Assembly: GCA_030272585.1 (NCBI GenBank)
Contig: BSYQ01000007.1
Coordinates: 872,001-936,000 of the forward strand
Length of the DNA: 64,000 nt
Source: Bryopsis sp. KO-2023
Taxonomy: Eukaryota > Chlorophyta > Ulvophyceae > Bryopsidales > Bryopsidaceae
Direction of reading: 5' to 3'
Part shown: piece after piece, positions 25,602-37,500 of the stretch
Layout of the letters: each line of letters begins with the position of its first letter
Numbering within the stretch: position 1 is the first letter of the stretch
Translations under genes and position numbers: made by a program
Notes under the pieces: model-generated
What the model was told of the DNA's origin: nothing
What the model saw: only the letters and a program-made list of their open reading frames with translations
The model's database searches: none

Positions 25602-26114
25602 ATGAAGTACCAAACTTTGTTGATTCTTGTCTTGGTTGCGGCTGCGCTCACCGGCGGACAGTGCGAAGGAGAGGTTACACATGACTGCAAGGATTCTTGT
25701 GAAGCTTGTTCCAACGTCGAAGTAGATTCGGTGTTTCTGGAGGGCGAGTTTATGGCTTGCAACGTTTGCGGGGGTGTGAAGTTCAAAGTCGAGTGTGATG
25801 TCACGGACTCCGCGACTGCGGACAGAGAAAGTGTGGCTGTCGAAGTGGCTGCTGGGGAGTTCGAAAACATAGCCAGGATCTACTACGTCACGGCGGACTG
25901 CTCCAGGAACATTTTACTAACAAAGCGTTATGCGAAAGGGAAGAAAAAGAAAGTGGAACTGGATCTGGTTTTGGACACGCAAAGAGTGTCAGTCGAAAAC
26001 GGGGCGCAGCTCTCAGCAGTGGTGGAGAAAGAAACCAAGTCAGACCCCCGGGACCCTCTGGCCCCTGGCGCACAGCCGAAAGGCCATGAAACCTTGGCTT
26101 GTACTGTTTCGTGA
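25602..26114 (+). CDS. Small secreted Cys-containing protein, unknown function
   Basis: This is a single uninterrupted frame of 170 residues. The start at 25602 gives a clean signal peptide, MKYQTLLILVLVAAALTGGQ; an upstream in-frame ATG at 25542 would bury it. The mature part begins with paired cysteines (DCKDSCEAC, then ACNVCGG and VEC), followed by an acidic stretch, a Lys-rich loop (GKKKKVELDL) and a Pro/Gly-rich tail ending in CTVS. The pattern suggests a disulfide-bonded extracellular or lumenal beta-rich protein. I do not recognise the family. With no intron found, the lower edge could still be spliced. Confidence 0.6.
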   Translation: MKYQTLLILVLVAAALTGGQCEGEVTHDCKDSCEACSNVEVDSVFLEGEFMACNVCGGVKFKVECDVTDSATADRESVAVEVAAGEFENIARIYYVTADCSRNILLTKRYAKGKKKKVELDLVLDTQRVSVENGAQLSAVVEKETKSDPRDPLAPGAQPKGHETLACTVS

Positions 26115-26446
26115 GAGAAAGAAACTATGAATTTCTTTCTGCCAGGACGGTGGCCTGACGGCCACAGGGGCGAGTTTTACTGCAAAGTGCTGCAGATCGA
26201 ACTCTAGAGACGGAAACATCAAATCCCGCAGCAGAAAGCGTGTAGGAGCGTGGCGCAGCTGTGGCGCGCGTCCCAGCTGGACATCCTGACGCGATGCTCC
26301 ATTTCCACGTTGTCAGTAGGAGACCAGACACAGACAATTTTTCTGCTCTCGATTTGGGAGGACAAAAGGATGAAGGGGAGGTATTTTTTTATGGAGGTCT
26401 CATGAGAGTGAGCTGCAGTTGGCTTTTGACAATGGAAAGTTCGCAT
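26115..26446. other. Convergent intergenic gap
   Basis: This is a short 3'-to-3' gap between the secreted protein (+) and the methyltransferase-like gene (-). I see nothing specific. Confidence 0.5.
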
Positions 26447-27646
26447 TTACATTAGAATTTTCGAATTTAACAAAACTGGGCTATGCCCTGGACTCTTTGC
26501 TTGAAATACACGAATCCGTGATGTGGCTGTACTTTTGGTCCTGATCATTTGACCTCTCTTGTGGCAATATCTGTCATGTCTTGTGGAATGAGAAGCGAAC
26601 GCTTCAGTCCTAGAATCCCTTTTTGTAGTGGATTGGCTGATCGGGGTGGGCCATTTTGGAAGAAGGCCCCCGACTTCAGCCATGTACTCTTCGTAATCTG
26701 CTCCAAACTGCTGGATAAGCATTTTTTCCTCGTTTGCAATTCTGTATTGTGCAACCAGTGCCATGGAGAGCAGTGCTGAACAGAAAAAAAAAGGAAAACA
26801 ACAGCATCAATTCATCGATATCCTTGGTGGGAGAAACACATTAAAGTTTCTCCCAATTTGTGCAATGTGGGCAGAAGAATGACATCAGCAGACCTAGTCA
26901 GATTTTCCTTTGTTTCCAGGGGCTGTGGGTGGATAGGAGTAGAGAAATTGGGAAAGACATGCACCCCACTCTTCACAAAACACTCACGTGCCAACCCAAA
27001 GAAAAAGTTGCTGATGAGCAGCGCTTTGGCAATAGCCATCAGAAATCCAGCGGCGTACATCGGGTGGCGAACGATGCTGTAGACTCCCGATTTCACCACA
27101 GAGTGATCATCTCGAATCTAGAAATCGCACACCACAACAGATGTGCAAAGCCCTAAGCAGTGGGGAAATCAGTTGGCGACGTAATCAGCACACGCTCGGT
27201 GGTGTACTAACCTCAAGGGTAACAGACCAGTATCTCCCGAGGTCAGCATGCGCCCGGTAGAACACCCACAGACCCAAAGTGTACACGGCGGCTCCCAGGC
27301 CAGCCAGAATTGTGGCTGGCGTCTGTAGAGTGTATCCGCCAAAAGTCATGAATGGAAGGACGAAGTACAGAGCGGGCAACACATTGTACAGTGCGAAGAA
27401 AACCCACAAGAAGATGGGCTCATGGGCGCCGCCCTTGTAGTCTGACGTTGTCGTTGCCTGTTGGTGGAAATCGCGGGTTAGGATCCCACCTAATCCTTAG
27501 ACAAAACGAATCGATCCAGAAAACAGAGAAACTAGCTCTACCTTCTGGACTTTCTTCGCGTAATAGCCACGCACGAACAAGAAACCAAGCTCGAATATCG
27601 CGAAGACAACAGCGCATGGACCTGAGCGGACGCCAAAGATCGGCAT
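26447..27646 (-). CDS. Isoprenylcysteine methyltransferase-like (ICMT/PEMT-type) membrane protein
   Basis: Exons read downward: 27646..27542, 27457..27212, 27117..26988 and 26775..26447. All are in phase, giving 269 residues. Several membrane segments are visible (PALYFVLPFMTFGGYTL, ATILAGLGAAVYTLGLWVFY, and ALLISNFFFGLA). The C-terminal half has the family signature: SVTLE, VKSGVYSIVRHPMYAAGF, and EEKMLIQQFGADYEEYM followed by LLPKW. In ICMT and phospholipid methyltransferases this region binds S-adenosylmethionine, with RHP and a Glu pair near the C-terminus as key residues. The substrate could be a prenylated cysteine or a lipid amine and cannot be decided here. The tail after LLPKWP is an unusual basic, Ser/Thr-rich 50-residue extension of no known role. 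Confidence 0.82.
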
Positions 27647-28280
27647 TTTTCGATTTGGCACCCAAGCCACCTGGTTTATCTTTCCTCCTTGCTTATTGCT
27701 TTCAGTGTGGCTTCGCCCTGTAATGGTAACGTCATGGCTGCGTAACTCGGCCTGCTCACTGAAACGGTGATGGATGGAACTGGATCAAATAACTGAGCAA
27801 ATCTTTGAAGCAGAATCGGCGGCCAGGAGCGAGGTTGGAATCCACAGAAACTCATGAGAAGGGTAATATTTGTATGTGTGCCACCCCTACTAGATGAGGG
27901 GGACCAAACCAAAGACTTCATAGTTCATATTGTTACAAAATAACTGCAAACGCAGGACATCGAGAACAGAACTTGGCCCCCTGTAGGAATTGTCCCTACC
28001 AACGACTTGAACAGCGGGTCAAAGAAAAGGTCATCACACAGTATAAAGAAAGAATACACACACTCTCTGTCTCTCTCTCATTTCTAGCCTGCTGGAAAAT
28101 AACACGAACTACTTTTCAGCACCACCACCCATCACCACCACCCACCTAAACCACATCCTAGAGTTATTCTAATTCATGTGACTTGACGACTTGCCACTGT
28201 GGAACTCTCTCTAGCCAATTCATTCATTCCAAATCTGGAATGCATCCAGCATCCAGCTACGAAAACGATTCTATTCATGC
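27647..28280. other. Intergenic gap
   Basis: This lies between the kelch stop and the methyltransferase-like start, both minus strand. A CA/CT-rich stretch at 28057-28080 and a CAC/CAT-rich stretch at about 28121-28155 are simple sequence. I see no gene. Confidence 0.5.
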
Positions 28281-29480
28281 TCACGTGGGCGGTATGTAAG
28301 ACTGGAGGACCCTCACTGGTCCAAACAAGGTAACATTGGCACCCCCTGCAATGAAAAGCTCGTTCTTGTGATTGATGGCTGACAATCCGTGCCTGGGCTC
28401 TTTCATGGAACCCTTTATTTTCCATTTATTGGCCGTGGCATTAAACTCTTCGATCACTGGAATTACTTGATGGTCGACACCAGTTTGCAGGGATCGCCCC
28501 ACCACCCCCTCCCCCCCCAGAATCATGATTCGACCATCAATGACAACGCCAGCCATTCCTGAACGGCTCAAGAGGGTTTTCTTAAGAATTAGCCATTTAT
28601 CCTCCGAAGGAAAATACTGCTCCACATGGTTAGAGGTGGATTCTATGGAACCGTTCCGCCCTCCTATCACGTACAGGCTTTGATCCATAGACACTCCTAG
28701 TGCATGATCACGGGGGTGCTTCATTTTGGCAAGGTCATGAGTCCATTTCCCAGTCTTTGTATCGTAGCAAGACATCAGCCCCACGGCCTGCATAACCAAC
28801 TCCAATTCATACAGATTTTCAACACCCCCTCAACTACCTTTTTCAAACCATCTGTTACGAATGGTTAGCGATTCCCTCTCTTTTCAACAAATTCGAGGAA
28901 ACCACCTCAAATATTGGTCACTTAGATCCACGATTCGCAACACTCCTATCACATTCAAGATTCGTTCAACCGATGTTTGCCTAAGACTTGCCTGGAAATT
29001 CCTGAACCCCCCTGCCACATAGATGTTTTTCCCGATGACCCCTACTGCGGCTGCTCCCCTGGCTTGTTCTTTTCCCATCTCTTCGATCTCTTCCCATTCA
29101 TCTTTTACGGGATCATACACCCATGACTGACCCGTAGCATCGAAGGATGGCAACAAACCCCCAAGAACGTACAATTTCCCACGCACTGCTGCCACGTTGG
29201 GTCGATGAATCGCGCGAGGCACTGCGCTTTTCACTCTCCAAATCCTACCGTCTACATCATACACTCTCAAATAATGCAGCGTTTCCCTGAACGCGCCCAC
29301 TCCTCCAACCAGATAGATGCTGCCGTTGATTTCCGCTGAGCCATGGTATTGCGAGGGTCCCTCGATTATGTCGGGAAGCTCCTTCCATGCGCCTTTGATG
29401 GGCTTGGCAAAAGGGGCTTGAGCGCGCAGCAACAATGTAACAAAAATGCATGAGATGGTTTGCTCGAAACGGATGGGCAT
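28281..29480 (-). CDS. Secreted kelch-repeat beta-propeller protein
   Basis: Two exons, 29480..28992 and 28787..28281, join in phase 0 to give 331 residues. The start at 29480 gives a signal peptide (MPIRFEQTISCIFVTLLLRA); an ATG at 29585 in the same frame is less likely. Six kelch repeats are marked by GSIYLVGG, GKLYVLGG, KNIYVAGG, QSLYVIGG, GRIMILGG and ELFIAGG, each followed by W in blades such as RIWRV, DEWEEI, GKWTHD, DKWLIL and NKWKI. Six blades form a complete beta-propeller with no other domain, so it is probably a binding protein. The intron begins CAG|GCAAGT, a consensus GC donor, and ends GCAG. Confidence 0.85.
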
Positions 29481-29988
29481 GTGCTTCGAAACCCCCCAAA
29501 AAAAGAGAAACAAAAAGGAAAAAAAAAGGGTAGAATCGCGCCGACTTTGCTTCTGTCGTCGTTTGAAATCACACAACAGCGTCAAGGTGTGCTGGCTGTC
29601 CTCTCAGTCCTTTGATTGATGGGGTAGGTCACTCTGGCGAGGGGATTCCCGAAAACGCATGCCTTTCGCGCCAAAGCCCAGACTGCTGTGCAGCGTTTCG
29701 CAGAGATCCGTTTGGTTCGAATCTCTCGATTTCCAGCAGAAAACTGAACCTTCCCCAATAACACAAGTTTGATTGTGGGATGGACTGTTGGGGCTCTCAG
29801 TTTCAGAACGATGGAAAAGGGTTCCATCCTGTGATTGTGTTCTCAATTTTTAATTCAAAGCCGGTGCAAGTTGGGACAGATCAGAATTGCACATCGCCTG
29901 GCATCAGCATCCTTAAAACCATACAAGGAAAAAAAAACAAAAACCCCACCCCCACCCCACCACACAAACCGACCCGAACACGAAAACT
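29481..29988. other. Intergenic gap
   Basis: This lies between the kelch start and the DDX27 stop. Short minus-strand ORFs here have no domain features. It is the likely promoter region of the kelch gene. Confidence 0.5.
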
Positions 29989-32900
29989 CTACTTCCTCTT
30001 GTAACGTTTCCTGCCTTTGAATGCGTGCCTCCCCTTTCCTCCACGCTTCAATTTTGCAAGTTCGCTGGCAGTCCTGACTGGGTCCTTTTGCAGCCGGCCA
30101 CTGGTTCCACCCCCAGGATACACCTTGGCATTCTTCAGTGCCTTTTCGTTACCATCCCCTTCGAACAAACCATCAGCAGCACCATCGCCCTCCTCAGAAT
30201 TCTTCTTCGCCTTTTTCTTCTTCTTTTTCGGTGCAGTTTCGGCTGCGATTAATTGCTCAGCCGCCCTGGCACTCATTCCCTGGCTCCGAAGCTCCCTCTC
30301 TTTTTTCTTTATGGCTGTGATCCCACCCATCAAATGCTTCGTCTCCGACTGTTAAAAAAACACACACACACACAGTACCTTCAACTCATTTGTCCATCGA
30401 CATTGGGCTTTTTGCCGTTTTTTCTTCTTCTCAGGGAAATTCATTACGGGATGAGGGAAAATTACCGAAAACTCCTGGACAAAAAACAAAGCTGAATGGC
30501 ACTCCAAGCAAAACCAAAAACCTACCACTTGCTTGGACTCTTTCTTCTGTTTTGTTCCCTTCTGGACTCCACTTTCCTTTGGGGCACGCCTGGCTTCCAC
30601 ATTCAGACTTGACAAATCCAACTCATCCAGCTCTCCATCCGCTTGAGCCTTGCATAGTTTCGCCAACTCCCGTTTCTCCTTCTCACCCTGGAACCAAGTC
30701 CTTTTCGGTCTAGCCAGAATTTCCTTGCCATGTTCCAGCATGTTTTCTGCTCTTGCTGCATCCATTTCTGCTCGTCGAATTCCCCGCTCCTCATTTTCTT
30801 GACCAAGAATTATGTCGATGTCTGGACCTATGTCTGACACCTGCTTTTCAAATTTGGCCACCACCTGTTCGAACAACAAGAGAATATGTCAGTCTCTGGG
30901 TTTTTGCTTGCGCTCGTATCCACAATAGAAAACAACGATGTTTGAACAGAAAACCGGATACATTCTTCCTCCTCCGAAAAAAGGCAAAAAAGAAGTTACA
31001 AATTTGCAACCTTTCAGGGAAAGAACTATTCCCCTCCTTAAGAATTTTTTTTGAAAACCCCAACATCACGCCCCCCATTTCAGAAAAATACATATTTTTC
31101 AATAACTGGCAACAAGATATTAAAACCGACCTTGGGAGGCACTGCTCTGTTCGCCAGTTGAGATCCCGTTTTCTTCATTATCTCTTTCACCAGTTTTCGA
31201 TTGTCATCGGTAATAAAAGTCACCGAACGGCCGTTAGCACCAGCCCTGGCGGTCCTGCCAATCCTGTGCAAATAAGTGTCCAGATCTCTGGGAGCATCCA
31301 TGTTGATTACGACTTCCACACCAAGGATATCAAGGCCTCGACCAGCCACATCTGTTGCCAGCAAAAAAGCATACTCCCCCTTCCGGAACTTTTCCAGAGA
31401 ATCAAGCCTCGCCGCTTGGGCCATGTTTCCGTGCAACTCACCTGGATTCACAGATGCAGCCAGATAGCTTAGTCAATTGACCAGGATGGACTCGTTGAAA
31501 AAAATACGAATTTGTCATGCAATCCCCCAGCGTATATTCTGAATAAACGCCAGCCCAGGTCCGAGTGTTGATCCATGAAAAGGGCGAGAAAAACAATCAA
31601 TACATACGGATTGGTGAAAATATATCAACATACCAGCTGGAGGGAGTTTCAGCAAGCCAAACAAAAGCTTCAATCGATGGGCCTGACTTTTTGTCTTGCA
31701 GAAAACAATCGTTTTTTCCTGGAACGTCCTGGCGCACAGCGCCAAAACCAACGCCTCCTTCTTCTCAGCATTCGCCCCCTTCAACCTAGTAATTTCCTGA
31801 ATCAACTTCTTCGGAACTTTTCCGGACGGGTCCGCAGCCAGTCTGACAGGATTCTTGAGCGACAATGCCATCAGAGCTTGCACCCCAGTAGTCATGGTGG
31901 CAGAAAACAACATGGTTTGGCGTTTTCGAGGGGTGGCCCTGATGATCTGTTCCATTTCGTCTTTGAATCCCAGCTGCAGCAATTTGTCGGCTTCGTCAAA
32001 TACCAGAGCTTGGAGCTCCTCCAGGCCCACTGACTGCGAGTTTCTGAGGTGATCAATCATTCGACCCGGGGTTGCCACTACGATTTCCGGCTGTGCACGT
32101 AATGTCGAAGCTTGGGCGCTGAGGGACAAGCCCCCAACGACTAGAGCTACGCGGATGTCTGTAAATTTTGCCAACGTTTGAATCATGGAATGAACCTATG
32201 GGAAAAACAAGCAACCGAGGATCGGAAACCTAAACAGTGGGCTTGCCTTCCATTTAACCGAAGCAACAATGCCATTCAAAAACCTTTCGAATAGAGAGCT
32301 GATAAGCATTCTAGTGGATGTAGAAAATGAATTTTGGCTTCATGTTCCTCAGAAATAATCCAGTAAATAACCTACAGTTCAGGACGCTCAAAAAACCACA
32401 TGGATTTTATGCAAAACAAGGGAACAAGAAAAAAACAAACTTAACTACTTTTGGAAATTAACTTGGACCAATGCTACACTCACTTGAACAGCAAGCTCTC
32501 TGGTGGGGGTCAAGATGAGCACATATATAGCCTGAACTCGTTTTGGCCGATACAGCAACCTTTCCAAAAGAGGCAGACTGAATGCCGCTGTTTTTCCCGA
32601 ACCCGTGATCGCACTCCCGCAAATATCCCTTCCGGCCAATGCCAGTGGAATACAAGCAGCTTGAATCGGTGTTGGAGTTTCGTAGCCCAAGGCATCGCAA
32701 GCTTTCACAAGGGGCCGAGAGAGGTTGAGGTCGGTGAAGCTGTACGCTTTATAGCGAGTGCTGGCTGGCGCTCGATCGAAATACTCTGAACCGGATGTTG
32801 CAGACCGTTTTCTCTTCGATGGCTGCGCGTTTTGTGATTGGTCATCTTGCCCTGACTTGGTTAAAGCCTCCAGATTTTCCACATCTGATTCCGGCTCAGA

Positions 32901-34006
32901 CTCGACAATTTCCTCGTCTTGCGATTCTATGTCGATGGCCCCCTTTTTGTTGGTTTGCTTTCCCTTTGACCTCTTTGCATTCTCCTCTGGGGAACAAAAT
33001 GAAATCCATTCAACTTGGCTCGATCAGATAGATCAATAGCCTTGCTTTTTGCTTCTGTTTGGATTGGAAATTGCTGTCCGCTTGACAAAATCTCTCAAAT
33101 AAACACCATCTCTCAAATAAACACCATCATCGGCTTCAAAACAAAAAGAAAAACATTCCTGCAGGGAATTAAGTATGGTGCTTTCGGGACATAGACGGCA
33201 ACCTTTTCTGCAATAAATCTGAATAAATCTGCAAATAATCAAGAGGACTTGCGTGGATTTTTTTAATTACTATTTTTTTGGATCACGATGCTCAGCATGG
33301 CAGTGGACCAGCTACAGAAGATTTTCAAACTCACTTGAAGTAATGCATTTCAAAAAAAGTGAGAAAAAAAGTCAGAACAAGTTGAACCCTTGCATTAAGG
33401 CTGGAGGAAACACTGGCATGAGCCGACACATTTTGGGGGTTGAATGGCTGGACATTTTTTCATTTCTCTTCATTCTCAAACACATATTGTGCCAGATGGA
33501 AATACATACCTTGCAAGCGAGGTGTTTCCGGCTCGAATTCAGACTCCGACTCCAATTCGAGTTTTCTTTTCTGTCCACTTTGACCTCCCTGCCAATTTAT
33601 CAATTTTTTTTTAGCAAAATACCTCAAATCAGCACTGGAACAGCAACAGCAAGGGAACAGAGATACGCAGCTTTTGTTTGAATTCTCAATAATCCTCAGT
33701 TTTCATGTGAATTATGAGTTGTCCGAAACTCCCCGACACCTGTTTCTTGAGCCTTCTGTTGATTTTGAAATCCACACTCGTCCCTATCGAGGGAAGGTCG
33801 GCGTCTCGAATCGCAGCTGAAAACAAAGCTCCACGTTCAGACAAACCAACCAGGCGAACACCAAACTTGCAGAACGCTTCGTTTTCGTTAACCTTGTTCT
33901 TGTATTATCTTATTCAAAGAAACATACATGTGAGCTCCCACGCAGCCTGGCGCTGTTCTCCTCCAAGGTCGAAACTGAACCCGGTGCTAAAATCGGCTTC
34001 CGCCAT
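29989..34006 (-). CDS. DDX27: DEAD-box ATP-dependent RNA helicase, DRS1/DDX27 type
   Basis: Eight exons read downward: 34006..33928, 33816..33740, 33588..33510, 32986..32484, 32195..31634, 31441..31131, 30864..30526 and 30348..29989. All are in phase, giving 769 residues, the size of DRS1/DDX27. The N-terminus is acidic. The helicase core has the Q motif GYETPTPIQ, motif [27 protein letters not shown] (VFDEADKLL), SAT, then [12 protein letters not shown] and [10 protein letters not shown]. After the core come a coiled-coil region ([20 protein letters not shown]) and a Lys-rich tail ending in GRKRYKRK, typical of the family. Known DRS1/DDX27 proteins act in the nucleolus in 60S ribosomal subunit assembly. 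The start codon shares a 500-bp divergent region with the UBX gene. Confidence 0.93.
33092..33127. repeat. Perfect 18-bp tandem duplication in a DDX27 intron
   Basis: The unit CTCTCAAATAAACACCAT occurs twice back to back (33092-33109 and 33110-33127) with no mismatch, in the intron between exons 33588..33510 and 32986..32484. Confidence 0.95.
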
Positions 34007-34507
34007 GGCGACGAGTTGGGTGATTTTCACACGCCGCCTTCAGAATTTATAGTCGCCATGTGTCGTACATCGATTTGTTGGCAAAGTCCACAACGCAACT
34101 CGCAAAAAACGGACGAGTTCTCCAAGCTGTTGATCATCGCGGACGAGCTTGTGGCAGCTGTTTTTCAACTGGGCTCGGAATTCTGAATCATTGGGCATGC
34201 AAGGAATCATTGACATGCAAGGGAGTTTTTTCATGCATCCCTGGCCTGAACGGCGAACATCCAGGTTTGCTCGAGGATGGCGTGGCAGTCACGTGCCCAT
34301 CAAGCCAGGCTGGGGCGATTGAGAAGTGTACGACAGTCTGGTGACAGACACGATTTGTCATCGTCAAGACAAACGATGCCCTCATTCGGTGCGTTTGTCA
34401 TTGGGTTCGGAGCTGTGCTCTACCCCATATGTTGAACACTCCAGATTGTTACGCAAGCCGGATAAGAAGGAGCGGTTTTCTGGAAGGACGAACCAAAGAA
34501 GGACAAA
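34007..34507. promoter_or_regulatory. Divergent intergenic region, probable bidirectional promoter
   Basis: The ATG of DDX27 (-) and of the UBX gene (+) lie 501 bp apart, head to head. An ORF at 34060-34344 in between shows no domain. I infer a shared promoter from geometry only; no core element is certain. Confidence 0.5.
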
Positions 34508-37500
34508 ATGGGAGACGAGAACTCCGACGTTCTCGCGCAATTCATGGCCATAACGGGGGCCGATGAAGTCGCTGCTCTATCCTTTCTGGAGGTAGAACGA
34601 CGAACGCCCCAACCCAATCTAATTGGGATGCGTGGTTGCTTGTTGTTTGTGGTTGTGGGAAATCCAAGCGAAAACAGTAGTCGTTTTATAGCTCGCGTAG
34701 CCCCGTTGAGTTTGAATTGACGCTTCTGTATTTCTGTATGACGTGGGGGTGAGGGCTGTTTTTTTGTTTTTTTTTTTCAAGGCGACCAACTGGCAACTCC
34801 AACAAGCTGTCGAACTCCATTTTGCAAGTGGACAGAGTAAAGCAGCGGATTCAACTGCTGACAATGGCCCTGTCATGTGAGTGGGGTTTTCATTTTAGAA
34901 CAAACTGCTCATTATCAAATTGTTCTGTCCAAATTGAGTGAGGGGGTTCTTTTTCCATAGACAAGAAAAGGGACAACTGTGCATCATTCCATCGTCTGTT
35001 TTCTGGATGATGATTTTAGAGGGATATTCTTATGTTCCTGCTGATAATTTATTTGAAAGTGAAAAATTTACAACGTGCAGGAGTGCATCATAATTATTTA
35101 TTCTAATTGTTTTTCTTGGACTGGGCCCAGACCCCCAGATACAGACGATGGAGTTCGGGCTCCAATTCCTGCAAAAGTGGAGAGACTGGTCGATGGGTTC
35201 GGACCGAGCCCAAGCGGTCCATTCATGAGAGGCAGAGGGTACGCCCTTGAAAATAGCAACTCTTTTTTTGGTATATGTCACGAAAACGTGTGGTTTGTAG
35301 AAAATGCGGATCAGTGATTGACACTGGACACGTATTTCTAATATTCCTAGACCAAAATAAAATCCCCCGGTGTTTTTTTTTGGCCTCCAATTGAAAACAG
35401 TGGGATGTATCATAGGCTTGGTATTAGTGAGTTTCAGATTAGCTGATCACATGCATGGAGTTCTTTATTTTTATCCCTAAAAGAGTCTAAGAGTTGAAAA
35501 AAGAAAGAAGAAAAAACACCACCAAAAATACCAAAGTGAAAATTGAAAGTCTGTTGGATGAATTGTGCTGATCTTTGCCATTGGTTGATTTGTTTTTGGT
35601 TGAATATGCTCTGGAATGTTCATTATAGCAATTTGTTGGATTCCTATGTTTTGTTGTGGTGGTATCGTGCTAATGTGATATCTGATTCTTCCTGGTTTTT
35701 CTGAATACTGCAGACAAAGAGTCGCTCACCATGAAGCATTCAGAAACTACAGGTGAAAAGGAATATATACCCCATAATTTTGCTGTGAGAGTTTTCAGCT
35801 CGAGTAGAGTGACAAAGTTCACCCCAACGATTGATTCTGTGCAACGGACAAAACAAAAACCACCACCACTGACTGGATCATGCATTGAGAGAGCGATATG
35901 TCGATACATGTGGAATTTGTATATTTTTTTCCATTTTTTTTGGCCTGTGCCATCTCTCTATGATTTGTCGTGACAATGGAGGACGTCGTTTCATTGCAAA
36001 GTGGTGAGATTCCTTGTTGATGGTGGTGTAGTGCTGAGCGTGAAGAAATGTTGCATGGAGCCGATGCCCCTGGAGCTACAAAGGTATGTCTTTGTTGTGT
36101 ATCAAAGAAACATAGACTTTTAAAATGACCTCAGCACAATGACTTGTCACATTGCAATCAGTTCCCAATCAAACACAACAGTTTTTCCTTCAGATTCCAG
36201 GTTTGGAGCACAAAAATGACATCTAGATGGATATCTTTTTTTTGTTTTGTTGAAACACAAGCATTTTGTGGATCACAATCATTTTTTCTCTGACAGATAC
36301 ATGAGAGTTGATTTATTTGGTTCATTTTCAAAGGGATTGGCAAAACTGTTCAAGCCACCATTGGAAATCATGTTTAATGGAGGATTCGATCGAGCAAAGC
36401 AAGCCGCCGCTGATGAAAAAAAGTGGTTGGTGGGTAAATCATAGTACATATCTCTGTACGTATGTCCTTTCGAATTTCCTTCCCATCAACATGTTGAGGA
36501 AAATCCACAAAACCACAACAGTACTGCTTTTGCAGGAGTTATCGTCACATATCTTGCAAGTTCCCCCCCCCCCCTTCCCGTTTTCCAGGATGTGCATTTT
36601 GACGATTATATAGTTTTCCGAGGTTTTTTTTCAATCATTTCAATGCTCCTGCTGGTGATGGTAATGCTTGTCTTCCAGGATCTGTCCAATCAATCAATAA
36701 TAATTTCATTTAATAATTTCAATTTTTTTTATGGACAGATGGTGAATGTCCAATCAGCTGAAGAGTTCGGATCTCACATGTTGAACCGGGACACATTTGC
36801 CAACGATGCCGTCAAGGAGATGATAGCAGCCAATTTCATTTTCATGCAAGTGTACGATGTGGCTGAAACTGGCCAGAAAGTAATAAACTTCTACAAAACC
36901 AAGAACTTGCCAGCTATTCTCGTGATCGACCCAGTCACTGGGGCCCTCATGCAAGGAATGGACGGATTCGTGGAGTCTGACAGGTGGGGGTCAGACTCAG
37001 CCACTATTCTTCGAATGCCAGTGGTACGACTAGTTCTCAGAATTGCTTTTGGTTTGGATTCTTTATTTAATACGTTTGGAATTGTGTGGATGTAGGCTGA
37101 TAGAGGAGCTGGTCAAATTCATGGAGTGTAACCCATTGGATGAAGGAGTTGGGCGACTGGTGAATCAAAAGAAGAAGAACGAGGTATGTGCTTCTTGGAC
37201 TATCTGGGTGAATCTGAGACCTCGATATCAACTTCATGAATGTGTATTGCGTAGTTGCAGGGAAAAAAAGAACAACGAACTCTTTGATCGTCTTATTTTT
37301 ATCCATCCAACACAAACGAAAGAATAATCAGGGCGAATAAAATCACCCACATGCAATGAGTGTCTGTTCTTCCACGATTTGATGCAAATTATGTCAAATT
37401 ATGGTTTCAGTCACGAGGGGGAGGTCCTTCCACTTCGGCGTCTGCTGCTGGAATCAATCAACAGGGAGCCCTGACGGAGGATGAGCAAATGGCCATGGCC

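Noticed and set aside
34060..34344. Plus ORF in the DDX27/UBX divergent region
   Set aside because: Lies in a promoter-type interval and has no domain or conserved pattern.
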